Numbered from the stretch's first letter, positions 1-7,900 are shown. The stretch: 28,119 bases of DNA from Rugosimonospora sp036494675 (GCA_036494675.1 DASXOA010000002.1:1-28119); one strand, 5' to 3'. Made by a program: numbers and translations. Notes: generated by a model from the sequence alone, not told the origin.

Positions 1-720
1 GCAGATCGTTCCACCGGTGTCGATCATGTCGTCCACGATCAGGCAGACCCGGCCCTCGACGTCACCGACCACCCGGTTCGCGACCACGTGATTGGGCTTG
101 AGCGGATCGCGGGTCTTGTGGATGAACGCCAGCGGGCAGCCACCGAGCCGGTCGGTCCACCGCTCCGCCACCCGTACCCGGCCGGAGTCCGGCGCCACCA
201 CCGTGATCGGCCGGCCGGCGAACCGGTCCTCGACGTAGCCGGCCAGGATGTCCATCGCGAACAGGTGATCCACCGGCCCGTTGAAGAAGCCCTGGATCTG
301 GGCGGTGTGCAGATCCACGGTGAGGATCCGGTTGGCCCCGGCCGTCCGGTACAGGTCGGACATCAGCCGGGCCGAGATCGGCTCCCGGCCCCGGTGCTTC
401 TTGTCCTGCCGCGCGTACGGGTAGAACGGCAGGACGACCGTGATCCGCTTGGCTGACCCGCGCTTGAGCGCGTCCACCATGATCAGCGACTCGACCAGCC
501 ACTGGTTCAGCGGTTGGGACATCGACTGGACCACGAACGCGTCGCAACCGCGCACCGACTCCCGGTAACGGACGAAGATCTCACCGTTGGCGAAGTCGTA
601 CGCGTCGGTGGGCGTCGGCGGGACCCCGAGCACCTCGCCGATCTCGTCAGCCAGCTCGGGAAACGCCCGACCGGAGAAGAGCATCAGAGTCTTACGGTTC
701 TCGGCCGTGATACTGCCCAT
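1..720 (-). CDS. prs: Ribose-phosphate pyrophosphokinase, 3' end outside window
   Basis: This cytosolic enzyme makes PRPP from ribose-5-phosphate and ATP, feeding purine, pyrimidine, histidine, tryptophan and NAD synthesis. The first 240 codons are present and the C-terminus lies beyond base 1. All canonical Prs motifs in this part are intact: FANGE near residue 43, the ATP-site YARQDKK with GREPIS after it, the catalytic histidine in DLHTAQ, and the start of the PRPP loop DDMIDTGGT at the window edge. The ATG at 720 has AGGGAG about 8 nt upstream. It lies 99 nt after glmU on the same strand, the usual glmU-prs pair, so co-transcription is likely. A second, much more divergent paralogue lies at 14596-15546; this copy is the better candidate for the housekeeping enzyme. 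Confidence 0.96.
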   Translation of the reverse strand, partial: MGSITAENRKTLMLFSGRAFPELADEIGEVLGVPPTPTDAYDFANGEIFVRYRESVRGCDAFVVQSMSQPLNQWLVESLIMVDALKRGSAKRITVVLPFYPYARQDKKHRGREPISARLMSDLYRTAGANRILTVDLHTAQIQGFFNGPVDHLFAMDILAGYVEDRFAGRPITVVAPDSGRVRVAERWTDRLGGCPLAFIHKTRDPLKPNHVVANRVVGDVEGRVCLIVDDMIDTGGTIC

Positions 721-819
721 CGGCTCGCTCCCTGTGGGTCGGTCGGTGGTCTGGCGCCCGCCGGTTCCGGCCATCTCACCCGCGACCGTCGCCGGCCCCA
801 GTGGCATCCACTGACCAGC

Positions 820-2271
820 CTATTCGGTTGCGGTGTCGGCCGCCGCTTCCGGGGTGTCCGCGAGGCGCCGCGCCCGTGCCGCCGCCTCTGCCGCCGGCGT
901 ACCGGCCCGGTGACTCTCGGTCCAACCCTCGAAGATCCGCTGCGGCCCGTTGGAGACGGCGAGGCTCCCCGGCGGCACGTTGCGCCGCACGACCGTACCG
1001 GCGCCGGTGTACGCGCCGTCCCCGACCTCCACCGGCGCCACGAACATGTTGTCCGCACCGGTGCGCGCGTAATCGCCGATGACCGTGCGGTGCTTGTCGA
1101 CCCCGTCATAGTTGACGGTTACCGAGGCCGCGCCGACGTTCGTGTGCTGGCCGATGGTGGCGTCCCCGATGTAGCTCAGGTGCGGGACCTTGGTACCGGC
1201 CCCGATGTCGGCGTTCTTGGTCTCGACAAAGGTGCCGATCTTGCCCTTGGCGCCCAGGACGGTACCGGGGCGCAGGTACGCGAACGGACCGACCGAGGCC
1301 CCCGCACCGATCTCGGCACCGGAACCGTGCGTACGCACGACGGACGCGCCCTCCCCCACGCTCACGTCGGTCAGCGTGGTGTCCGGCCCGACCAGGGCGT
1401 CCGGCCCGACCACGGTCGCGCCCCGCAGTTGCGTGTTGGGTTCGACCACCGCGTCCCGGCCCAGCTCCACGCTGACGTCGAGCCAGGTGGTGGTCGGATC
1501 GATGATCGACACCCCGGCCCGCATCCAGTGCGTGTTGATCCGGTCGCGCAGCACCGCCCGCAGCGCGGCGAGCTGCGCCCGGTCGTTGGCCCCCAGCGCC
1601 TCGTCCGGATCGTCGGCCCGGCTGGTACCGACCGGGTGGCCGGCCGCCACCAGCAGGCCGAGCACGTCGGTGAGGTACTCCTCGCCCTGGTCGTTGTCGG
1701 TGGAGACCCGGCTCAGCGCGTCGCGCAGCAGGTTGGCGTCGAACGCGTAGGCACCCGCGTTGATCTCGTGGATGGCCCGCTCGGCCGGGGTGGCGTCGCG
1801 CTCCTCCACGATCCGTTCCAGGCCCTTCTCGCCGGTGACGATCCGACCCAGACCGCTCGGATCGGCGACCTCGGCGGTGAGCAGGGTCGCCGCGTTGCCG
1901 TCCCGCTCGTGCCGCTCGACCAGTTCGACCAGGGTCTGCGCCCGGACCAGCGGCAGGTCGCCGTTGAGCACGACGACGGTCCCGGCGGCCTCGGCCGGCA
2001 GCGCGATGCGGACGGCGTGCCCGGTGCCGTGCTGCTCGGCCTGCAGGACCGGCACGGCGTCCGGCGCGGTCTCGCTCAGGTGCGCCCGAACCTGGTCCGC
2101 GCCGTGCCCGACGACGACCAGGGTGCGTTGCGCCGCCAGCGGCGCCGCCGCGGCCAGCACATGGCCGACCAGACTCCTGCCGAGCAGGGTGTGCAGGACC
2201 TTGGGCAGGGCCGACTTCATCCGCTTGCCCTCGCCGGCGGCGAGGACGATGACGGTGCGTTGCTCGCTCAC
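820..2271 (-). CDS. glmU: Bifunctional UDP-GlcNAc pyrophosphorylase / GlcN-1-P acetyltransferase
   Basis: GlmU makes UDP-GlcNAc, the precursor of peptidoglycan and mycothiol, by acetylating glucosamine-1-phosphate and then uridylylating it. The 483-aa length fits the family. The N-terminal nucleotidyltransferase shows LAAGEGKRMKS at residues 10-20, a conserved K24, then QHGTGHA and NGDLPLV. The C-terminal half is a hexapeptide left-handed beta-helix with VETKNADIGAG, KVPHLSYIGD (histidine of the acetyltransferase site), NYDGVDK and SNGPQRIFEGW. The start is GTG at 2271, with AGGAG about 6 nt upstream. It is probably transcribed with prs, and its 5' end is divergent from the esterase at 2366. 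A TAACAT box at 2308-2313 on the minus strand could be its -10, but I see no good -35. Confidence 0.97.
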   Translation of the reverse strand: MSEQRTVIVLAAGEGKRMKSALPKVLHTLLGRSLVGHVLAAAAPLAAQRTLVVVGHGADQVRAHLSETAPDAVPVLQAEQHGTGHAVRIALPAEAAGTVVVLNGDLPLVRAQTLVELVERHERDGNAATLLTAEVADPSGLGRIVTGEKGLERIVEERDATPAERAIHEINAGAYAFDANLLRDALSRVSTDNDQGEEYLTDVLGLLVAAGHPVGTSRADDPDEALGANDRAQLAALRAVLRDRINTHWMRAGVSIIDPTTTWLDVSVELGRDAVVEPNTQLRGATVVGPDALVGPDTTLTDVSVGEGASVVRTHGSGAEIGAGASVGPFAYLRPGTVLGAKGKIGTFVETKNADIGAGTKVPHLSYIGDATIGQHTNVGAASVTVNYDGVDKHRTVIGDYARTGADNMFVAPVEVGDGAYTGAGTVVRRNVPPGSLAVSNGPQRIFEGWTESHRAGTPAAEAAARARRLADTPEAAADTATE

Positions 2272-2352
2272 GCGTGCTCCTAGGCGTCGGAAATAGCGCC
2301 GGAGGTCATGTTAGCCATGGGTGATGGGGCGGCGGGCCGGGCATCGCACACT

Positions 2353-2358
2353 TACCGT
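2353..2358 (+). promoter_or_regulatory. -10 box for the esterase, likely leaderless
   Basis: TACCGT lies 7 nt before the ATG at 2366, which has no Shine-Dalgarno. This places the predicted transcript start at or next to the start codon. No clear -35 is seen. Confidence 0.45.
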
Positions 2359-2365
2359 AACGGGC

Positions 2366-3274
2366 ATGATTCGGATTCCCCGGCGCACCGCACTGTTCGC
2401 GCTCGGCGGCGTCTCCGGACTGGCGGTGGTCGCGGGCACGGGCGTGGCGCTCGTGGATGCGGAGGTGCTGCCCGGCAAGTCCACGCTGAACAGCGCGCTG
2501 GGGCGCTGTGACGCGCCCGCGCCGGCCGCGTCGCTGCGGGCGGCGCCGGGTCCGATCGTGACCGGCACGATGCGCTCCGCACGCCGCCGCCGGGAGGTCG
2601 GCTTCGCCATCGCGTACCCGCCGGGGTACGGGCCCGGCGCGGCGCTACCGGTGTGCCTGGCGCTGCACGGGTACGGCTCGGACGGCCGCACCGCCGTGGC
2701 CACCGGCGGGTACCCGGACTACCTCGCCGGGGCGGTGCGCTCCGGTACGGCCCCGTTCGCGCTGGCCGGAGTCGACGGGGGGAACGGGTACTGGCATCCG
2801 CACGCCGCGGACGACCCGCTCGGCATGATCTTCGACGAGTTCCTGCCGTTGCTGCGCTCCCGGGGACTGGACGTGTCCCGCCCGGCGGTGGCCGGCTGGT
2901 CGATGGGCGGGTACGGCGCCCTGCTCTGCGCGCTGACGAGGCCCGGGATGTTCGCGGCGATCGTCGCGACGTCCCCGGCGATCTTCCACTCCTACGCGGA
3001 CGCGGAGCGGGTCAACCCGGGCGCGTACGACTCGTCCTGGGAATGGGCGGCGTACGACGTGACCGCGCGGGCGCGGGAGTTCTCCGGACTGCCGGTGCAC
3101 ATCGCGATCGGGGCGGCGGATCCGTTCGCGGCGGCGGTCACCACGCTGCGGGGACGGCTGGCGGACGCCTCGACGGTGAGGATCGCGACGGGGTGCCACG
3201 ACGGCCGGTTCTGGGACTCGGCCGCCCCGGATCAGGTGCGGCTGATCGCGGCTGCCCTGGCGGGCAACGCCTGA
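2366..3274 (+). CDS. Exported alpha/beta-hydrolase (esterase, Ag85/EstD-like fold)
   Basis: This is a predicted secreted or membrane-anchored serine esterase; the substrate is unknown. The protein is 302 aa from the ATG at 2366. An in-frame start at 2321 would add 15 residues before the signal and is less likely. The N-terminus RIPRRTALFALGG plus a hydrophobic stretch looks like a twin-arginine signal. The fold shows an oxyanion-type LALHGYG, the nucleophile elbow GWSMGGYG, an acid candidate in GAADPF and a catalytic histidine in GCHDGRFW. This resembles the esterase/antigen-85 group. It is divergent from glmU and convergent with the tRNA-Gln gene. Its last ten codons resemble a degenerate copy of the repeat array that begins at its stop codon. 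Confidence 0.8.
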   Translation: MIRIPRRTALFALGGVSGLAVVAGTGVALVDAEVLPGKSTLNSALGRCDAPAPAASLRAAPGPIVTGTMRSARRRREVGFAIAYPPGYGPGAALPVCLALHGYGSDGRTAVATGGYPDYLAGAVRSGTAPFALAGVDGGNGYWHPHAADDPLGMIFDEFLPLLRSRGLDVSRPAVAGWSMGGYGALLCALTRPGMFAAIVATSPAIFHSYADAERVNPGAYDSSWEWAAYDVTARAREFSGLPVHIAIGAADPFAAAVTTLRGRLADASTVRIATGCHDGRFWDSAAPDQVRLIAAALAGNA

Positions 3275-3390
3275 TCTGGCCCGCCTTCGCCGGCCGGTGC
3301 CTGATCTGGCCCGCTTTCGCGGGCAAGTCTCTGATCGGGCCCGCTTTCGCGGGCCGGTGCCTGAGCGGCCCGCCGGGGCGGGCCGGGCTC
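3271..3390. repeat. Tandem array A: four 30-bp hairpin units
   Basis: Four head-to-tail 30-bp units begin at 3271, 3301, 3331 and 3361. Units 1-3 start CTGATC and unit 4 starts CTGAGC; each contains GGCCCGC and a complementary arm. In unit 3 the arms GGCCCGC and GCGGGCC flank a TTTC loop. Unit 2 keeps a 6-bp stem, unit 1 has one mismatch, and unit 4 has changed its loop while keeping the arms. The esterase stop codon (3272-3274) lies inside unit 1, and the array ends 9 nt before the 3' end of tRNA-Gln. It may act as a bidirectional terminator or mRNA 3'-end stabiliser, but there is no T-tract and no family is recognised. Confidence 0.85.
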
Positions 3391-3399
3391 TGCGTGAAG

Positions 3400-3471
3400 C
3401 TCGGCCGCTAGGACTCGAACCTAGAAAACCGCCTCCAAAGGGCGGGGTGTTGCCAATTACACCACGGCCGA
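3400..3471 (-). tRNA. trnQ: tRNA-Gln, anticodon UUG
   Basis: The 72-nt cloverleaf reads on the minus strand. The acceptor arms are TCGGCCG and CGGCCGA with discriminator G. The anticodon stem CCGCC/GGCGG encloses CTTTGGA, giving anticodon TTG. The T arm CTAGG/CCTAG encloses TTCGAGT. CCA is not encoded. TTG decodes CAA and, by wobble, CAG glutamine codons. The gene is convergent with the esterase, with repeat array A between them. Confidence 0.95.
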
Positions 3472-3485
3472 CCGATGGCTGGATA

Positions 3486-3516
3486 AGCCTACCGTTTCCT
3501 CACCCGTATCGGGCAA
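3486..3516 (-). promoter_or_regulatory. Possible promoter of tRNA-Gln
   Basis: On the minus strand TTGCCC (3516-3511) and TAGGCT (3491-3486) are separated by 19 nt and would start transcription about 8 nt before the tRNA. The spacer is longer than optimal, so this is a weak call. Confidence 0.3.
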
Positions 3517-3653
3517 GCGCCGGCCCCACCGCCGGTACCCCGACCGGGTTATCCCCCTTGACCAGGTTCAACGTGCCGCCTGGCGCGGTATAACGCGGGA
3601 GAACTTCGGCAAACGTCAGCCATGGTCCACTCGCCGAACGAACGGCCTTAAGT

Positions 3654-3659
3654 TACGGT
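3654..3659 (+). promoter_or_regulatory. Possible -10 box of the desaturase operon
   Basis: TACGGT lies about 40 nt before the desaturase ATG, leaving a short 5' leader that contains the GAGGTG ribosome site at 3688-3693. A second AT-rich box, TATAAC at 3589-3594, is an alternative. Neither has a convincing -35. Confidence 0.3.
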
Positions 3660-3698
3660 GACGTAGGCGTAGCCAGCGATCAGTCACGAGGTGCCAGA

Positions 3699-4655
3699 AT
3701 GTCCACACCCACCCTGCTCGACCCGCCGACTCCCGCCGCGTCCGGAGCCAAGCCGCTCACCGAGGGCAAGCAACCGCTGGGCATCCTGATCGGGCTCTGG
3801 GCCTTTGTCGTGGCCCCGTTCATCGCGCTCATCATCGCCATACCGATCGCCTGGGGCGGCTGGCTGCACTGGACCGACGTGGTGATCGGGATCATCATGT
3901 ACTTCACCTCCGGCTTCGGGGTGACCATCGGGTTCCACCGGTACCTGACCCACGGGTCGTTCAAGGCCAAGCGGTGGCTGCGTGTCACGCTCGCGATCGC
4001 CGGCGGGATGGCCGTACAGGGCACGCCGACCCAGTGGGTCGCCGACCACCGCCGCCACCACGCGTACTCCGACCAGGAGGGCGACCCGCACTCGCCGTGG
4101 GCCTACGGCACCGGGTTCTGGGGCCTGACCAAGGGGCTCGGCCACGCGCACATGGGCTGGCTGTTCCACCGCGAGCTGTCCAACCGGGCCCGGTTCGCGC
4201 CCGACCTGGTCGCCGACAAGGACCTGCGGAAGGTCGACAAGCTCTTCCCGCTCATCGTCACGCTGTCGCTGCTCACCCCGGCCGCGGCGGGTGGCCTGAT
4301 CACCTGGTCCTGGCAGGGTGCGCTGAGCGCGTTCTTCTGGGCCGGCCTGGTACGCGTGTCGTTGCTGCACCACGTGACCTGGTCGATCAACTCGATCTGC
4401 CACGTGTTCGGCGACCACCCGTTCGAGACCCGCGACGGAGACAAGGCCGCCAACTTCTGGCCGCTGGCGATCCTGTCCTTCGGCGAGAGCTGGCACAACC
4501 TGCACCACGCGGACCCGACCTGCGCCCGGCACGGTGTGCTGCGCGGGCAACTGGACTCCACCGCGCGTACCATCTGGATCTTCGAAAAGCTCGGCTGGGT
4601 GCACGACGTGCGCTGGCCCAAGCCCGAGCGCGTCGCAGCCAAACTGGCACGTTGA
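3699..4655 (+). CDS. Acyl-CoA / fatty-acid delta-9-type desaturase
   Basis: This integral-membrane di-iron desaturase would introduce a double bond into acyl chains and so adjust membrane fluidity. The 318-aa protein has the three histidine boxes in order: HRYLTH near residue 80, HRRHH near residue 118 and HNLHH near residue 265. Hydrophobic pairs lie before box 1 and between boxes 2 and 3, as expected for the stearoyl-CoA-desaturase-like family. GAGGTG sits 5 nt before the ATG. The TetR gene begins 5 nt after its stop, so the two are probably one operon and the regulator may respond to acyl-CoA or fatty acids. Regiospecificity cannot be read from the sequence. Confidence 0.93.
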   Translation: MSTPTLLDPPTPAASGAKPLTEGKQPLGILIGLWAFVVAPFIALIIAIPIAWGGWLHWTDVVIGIIMYFTSGFGVTIGFHRYLTHGSFKAKRWLRVTLAIAGGMAVQGTPTQWVADHRRHHAYSDQEGDPHSPWAYGTGFWGLTKGLGHAHMGWLFHRELSNRARFAPDLVADKDLRKVDKLFPLIVTLSLLTPAAAGGLITWSWQGALSAFFWAGLVRVSLLHHVTWSINSICHVFGDHPFETRDGDKAANFWPLAILSFGESWHNLHHADPTCARHGVLRGQLDSTARTIWIFEKLGWVHDVRWPKPERVAAKLAR

Positions 4656-4660
4656 GCCGG

Positions 4661-5299
4661 GTGAGCGACAGCCCGCGCAACACCGGCAGAGTCCGGATGT
4701 CGGCAGCTCAACGCCGAGAGCAGCTCATCGTCATCGGACGTCAGCTCTTCGCCGAGCGCGGGTTCGACGCGACCTCGATCGAGGAGGTCGCCGCCCGGGC
4801 GAAGGTGTCCAAGCCGGTGGTATACGAGCACTTCGGCGGCAAGGAGGGCCTGTACGCGGTCGTCGTCGACCGCGAGGTGCGGGCGCTGCTGGACCGGATC
4901 ACCACCGCACTGACCGCTGGGCACCCCCGTGAGCTGCTGGAACAGGCCGCGCTCGCGCTGCTGGACTACATCGAGAGCGAGACCGACGGGTTCCAGGTGC
5001 TGGTGCGGGAATCGCCGGTCATGTCGGCGACCGGCAACTTCTCCAGCGTGCTCAATGACGTGGCCCACCAGGCCGAGCACATCCTGGGCGCGGAGTTCAA
5101 GCGCCGCGACTACGATCCGCACCTGGCGGAGCTGTACTCCCAGGCGCTGGTCGGCATGGTGGCGCTGGTCGGCCGGTGGTGGCTGGAGGTGCGCAAGCCG
5201 CGCAAGGAAACCGTGGCCGCGCACCTGGTCAACATCGCCTGGAACGGCCTGTCGCACCTGGAGGCCAAGCCCACCCTGATCACCCGCCGCGGCCGCTGA
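4661..5299 (+). CDS. TetR-family regulator linked to the desaturase
   Basis: This is a 212-aa predicted one-component DNA-binding repressor. The N-terminal helix-turn-helix shows AERGFDATSIEEVA followed by VSKPVVYEHFGGKEGL, a textbook TetR domain. The C-terminal part is an all-helical ligand domain. GTG at 4661 is 5 nt after the desaturase stop and is preferred for translational coupling; ATG at 4697, 12 codons in, is the alternative, and neither has a strong ribosome site. By analogy with desaturase-linked TetR regulators, it probably controls its own operon in response to lipid. A TetR gene also lies next to glmU in M. tuberculosis, so this may be part of the conserved block. Confidence 0.9.
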   Translation: MSDSPRNTGRVRMSAAQRREQLIVIGRQLFAERGFDATSIEEVAARAKVSKPVVYEHFGGKEGLYAVVVDREVRALLDRITTALTAGHPRELLEQAALALLDYIESETDGFQVLVRESPVMSATGNFSSVLNDVAHQAEHILGAEFKRRDYDPHLAELYSQALVGMVALVGRWWLEVRKPRKETVAAHLVNIAWNGLSHLEAKPTLITRRGR

Positions 5300-5322
5300 A
5301 CCCCGTTCGGGCTCAGCGGCCG
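5290..5322. terminator. Bidirectional hairpin between TetR and the DUF4383-like gene
   Basis: CGGCCGCTGA (5290-5299) and TCAGCGGCCG (5313-5322) form a perfect 10-bp stem with a 13-nt loop that itself contains CCCG/CGGG. The left arm includes the TetR stop codon. It lies between convergent genes and lacks a T-tract, as is common in actinobacteria. Confidence 0.7.
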
Positions 5323-5343
5323 GCGGATCTGCCGCGGAACGCG

Positions 5344-5805
5344 TCAGCGGTGGTGGTGGCGGAACGACTCCTCGTCGGCGACGTCCTTGTCCGAGCCCGT
5401 CTTGCCGTACAACCCGGCGGCAAAGACCACGATGCCGATGACGAACGAGACGACGCAGTTGACCACCGAGAAGCCGAAGAAGTTGGCATCGGTCTGCAGC
5501 AGGCCGAGCATCAGCATGCCGACGATGATGAACGTCAGGCCGGCTCCGATGTCCAGGTAGTGGTCGATGTTACGGCCGATGAAGACGGCGATCATGATCA
5601 CTATGCCGGCGGCGATCGACAGGATGGCGAACGCCAGGTTGGTCCGCAGGCCGAGCACCCAGTGCAGGTGGTGCTGGTCGAACAGCGACTGCCCGCCCGA
5701 CTTCGTGGCGCCGACGATCCCGAAGATCAGAATGTAGAGCCCGGCTAACGCGGTCAGCACCCGGTACAACGGACGCAGCGGGTGGTTGATGGGGATGTGG
5801 GCCAT
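5344..5805 (-). CDS. Four-helix membrane protein (DUF4383-like)
   Basis: This 153-aa membrane protein has no known function. It starts PINHPLRPLYRVL and then shows four hydrophobic segments at about residues 14-32, 57-77, 87-103 and 112-132. A charged tail ends in RHHHR. Length, topology and the N-terminal RPLYR pattern fit the actinobacterial DUF4383 group. The ATG at 5805 has GAGGGA 5-6 nt upstream. The reading frame stays open for more than 200 codons upstream, but that part is the antisense of the ABC-F gene and is not counted. A duplicated 18-bp motif lies just upstream at 5817-5852. Confidence 0.85.
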   Translation of the reverse strand: MAHIPINHPLRPLYRVLTALAGLYILIFGIVGATKSGGQSLFDQHHLHWVLGLRTNLAFAILSIAAGIVIMIAVFIGRNIDHYLDIGAGLTFIIVGMLMLGLLQTDANFFGFSVVNCVVSFVIGIVVFAAGLYGKTGSDKDVADEESFRHHHR

Positions 5806-5816
5806 GGAATTCCCTC

Positions 5817-5852
5817 TTCGCGTGATCGTCGGTGTTCGCATGATCGCCGGTA
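5817..5852 (-). promoter_or_regulatory. Tandem 18-bp direct repeat upstream of the DUF4383-like gene
   Basis: TTCGCGTGATCGTCGGTG (5817-5834) is followed at once by TTCGCATGATCGCCGGTA (5835-5852), with 15 of 18 positions identical. It lies 11-46 nt in front of the start codon, where an operator or the leader would be. The binding factor is unknown. Confidence 0.45.
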
Positions 5853-5900
5853 ACTCAGTCGAATTCTCGCTCACCGGTTCTGCTACCCCGCGACCGGGCT

Positions 5901-7853
5901 TCAACCGTCGCCCATCCGCTCCGCCAGGGCCAGCCACTCCTCCTCGGTCTCGGCGCGCTCCGCCCGTACGGCCCGCAGTTGGGCGTCGAACTCGGTCACC
6001 TTCTCGTAGTCCGTCGCGTGCTCGGCGAGCCGCTCGTGCAGCGCCGCCTCCCGCTCCTCCAACCGGAGGACGAGCCGCTCCAGCCTGCTCAGCTCCTTCC
6101 GCCCGGCACGCAGCTCGCCCGCGGACAGCCCGGGGGCGATCGCTCCGGGTGTCGGCGCCGGGGCGCTCGCGTGCGACGGGGTCGCCGTTCCCGCCCCGGC
6201 GTCCGCCGCGTTGCCGGCCGCCGTTCTGCCGGCCGCTGCGCTGCCCGCCGCCGCTCTGCCGGCCGCTGCGCTGCCGGTCGGAGTTCTGCCGGCCGTCGTT
6301 CTGCCGGTCGGGGCCGTCCCGGCCGCGCCCGCCGTCTCCGGCGCCCCGATGCGCGAGAGGTACTCGTCGACGCCGCCCGGCAGGTGGGTCAGCCGGCGGT
6401 CGCCGAACAGGGCGTAGACCGAGTCGGTCACCCGTTCGACCAGGTACCGGTCGTGGCTGGCCACGATCAGCGTGCCGGGCCACGAGTCGAGCAGGTCCTC
6501 CATCGAGGCAAGGGTGTCGGTGTCCAGGTCGTTGGTCGGCTCGTCGAACAGCAGCACGTTCGGCTCGGACGCCAGCAGCCGCAGCATCTGGAGCCGGCGC
6601 CGCTCGCCGCCGGACAGGTCCGACACCGGAGTCCAGATCCGCTTGTCGGTGAAGCCGAACACCTCGGCGAGCTGGGCGGCGGATATCTCCCGATCACCGA
6701 GTACCACCCGCCGGGCCACCTCCTCGACCGCCTCCAGCAGGCGCAGGTGTCCGGGCAGCTCGGTCAGCTCCTGGGACAGGAACGCGGGCCGCACCGTCGA
6801 GCCGGTGACCAGCCGCCCGTCCGACGGGGTGAGCTGGCCCGCCAGCAGCCGCAACAGGGTGGTCTTGCCGGCGCCGTTGGCGCCGAGGATGGCGATCCGG
6901 TCGCCGGGCCCCACCTGCCAGTCGACTCCCTGAAGGATCGGCTTCGGACCGGCCGACAGCGACACCGAATCCAGCTCGAAGACCTGCTTGCCGAGCCTGC
7001 TGGTCGCCAGCCGGTGCAGCGAGACGGTGTCGCGGGCCGGCGGTACATCGGCGATCAGGGCGTTGGCGGCGTCGATCCGGAACTTCGGCTTGCTGGTACG
7101 CGCCGGCGGCCCACGCCGCAACCAGGCGATCTCTTTGCGCAGCAGGTTCTGGCGGCGCGCTTCGGTCTCGGCGGCGACCCGTAGGCGCTCGGCACGCGCC
7201 AGGGTCCACGCCGCGTACCCGCCGTCGTACGCCCGTACCGTCAGGTCGGCGACCTCCCACGTCCGGTTGGTCACCTCGTCCAGGAACCAGCGGTCGTGGG
7301 TCACCACGACCAGCGCTCCCCGCCGCCCGCGCAGGTGCCCGGCCAGCCAGGACACGCCCGCGATGTCGAGGTGGTTGGTCGGCTCGTCGAGTACCAGCAG
7401 GTCCGCCTCCCGCACCAGCAGCGCGGCGATGGCGACCCGGCGGCGCTCCCCGCCGGACATCGATCCGACCGCCGCGTCCAGGCCCAGCCCGGGCATGCCG
7501 AGCCCGGTCAACACGGTCCGGACGCCGGCATCCCCGGCCCACTCATGCTCGGCCGCGAAGCCCGAGGGCAGCCAGACGTCGCCGATGACGACGTCCTGGA
7601 CGGTCGCGCCGGGCGGCAGGGACAGGGTCTGCGGCAGCGCCAGCACCCGCAGGTCACGCCGGTGGGTGACCCGGCCCTCATCCGGCTCCTCGGCGCGGGT
7701 GAGCAGGCGCAGCAGGGTGGACTTGCCGGCCCCGTTGAGGCCGACCACGCCGATCTGGTCGGCGTCGTCCAGACCCAGCGAGACGTCGGTGAGCAGCTGC
7801 CCGGCGGCGCCGTACCCCTTGCTGACCCGGTCCAGGTTGACGATGTTCGACAT
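5901..7853 (-). CDS. ABC-F ATPase (Uup/EttA-like) with C-terminal coiled coil
   Basis: This is a 650-aa cytosolic protein with two ABC ATPase cassettes and no membrane domain. ABC-F proteins act on the ribosome in translation control or antibiotic protection. Cassette 1 has Walker A GLNGAGKST near residue 38, signature SGGERRR and Walker B LLVLDEPTNHLD. Cassette 2 has GANGAGKTT, SGGERRR and LLFDEPTNDLD. The interdomain linker contains KEIAWLRRGPPARTSKPK. After cassette 2 comes a low-complexity Ala/Gly/Thr segment of 5-residue repeats, then a charged coiled coil (ELSRLERLVLRLEE onward) like the Uup C-terminal domain. ATG 7853 is preferred because GGGAG lies about 6 nt upstream; a start 7 codons earlier is possible. 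Repeat array B occupies its leader region. Confidence 0.93.
   Translation of the reverse strand: MSNIVNLDRVSKGYGAAGQLLTDVSLGLDDADQIGVVGLNGAGKSTLLRLLTRAEEPDEGRVTHRRDLRVLALPQTLSLPPGATVQDVVIGDVWLPSGFAAEHEWAGDAGVRTVLTGLGMPGLGLDAAVGSMSGGERRRVAIAALLVREADLLVLDEPTNHLDIAGVSWLAGHLRGRRGALVVVTHDRWFLDEVTNRTWEVADLTVRAYDGGYAAWTLARAERLRVAAETEARRQNLLRKEIAWLRRGPPARTSKPKFRIDAANALIADVPPARDTVSLHRLATSRLGKQVFELDSVSLSAGPKPILQGVDWQVGPGDRIAILGANGAGKTTLLRLLAGQLTPSDGRLVTGSTVRPAFLSQELTELPGHLRLLEAVEEVARRVVLGDREISAAQLAEVFGFTDKRIWTPVSDLSGGERRRLQMLRLLASEPNVLLFDEPTNDLDTDTLASMEDLLDSWPGTLIVASHDRYLVERVTDSVYALFGDRRLTHLPGGVDEYLSRIGAPETAGAAGTAPTGRTTAGRTPTGSAAAGRAAAGSAAAGRTAAGNAADAGAGTATPSHASAPAPTPGAIAPGLSAGELRAGRKELSRLERLVLRLEEREAALHERLAEHATDYEKVTEFDAQLRAVRAERAETEEEWLALAERMGDG
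6211..6315 (-). repeat. Seven 15-bp coding repeats in the ABC-F linker
   Basis: Units of 15 bp beginning YTGCC start at 6211 and recur every 15 bp to 6315. They encode the 5-residue pattern (A/T)G(R/S/N)(T/A)(A/T/P) between the second ATPase cassette and the coiled coil. This is a flexible linker prone to slippage. Confidence 0.8.
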
Positions 7854-7900
7854 TCTCTCCCTCGAATGGGACATGCTGCGGCGGTGCCACTACAGGCCGG

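Noticed and set aside
514..2283. 589-codon plus-strand frame opposite glmU and prs
   Set aside because: It is a shadow of two unmistakable genes, with no domain and no plausible start.
3271..3390. CRISPR array
   Set aside because: The units are contiguous without spacers, are hairpin-forming throughout, and there are no cas genes nearby. The same holds for array B at 7901-8136.
5806..6483. Long N-terminal extension of the DUF4383-like protein
   Set aside because: This part is out-of-frame ABC-F sequence. The ATG at 5805 has a good ribosome site and begins the family-typical N-terminus.
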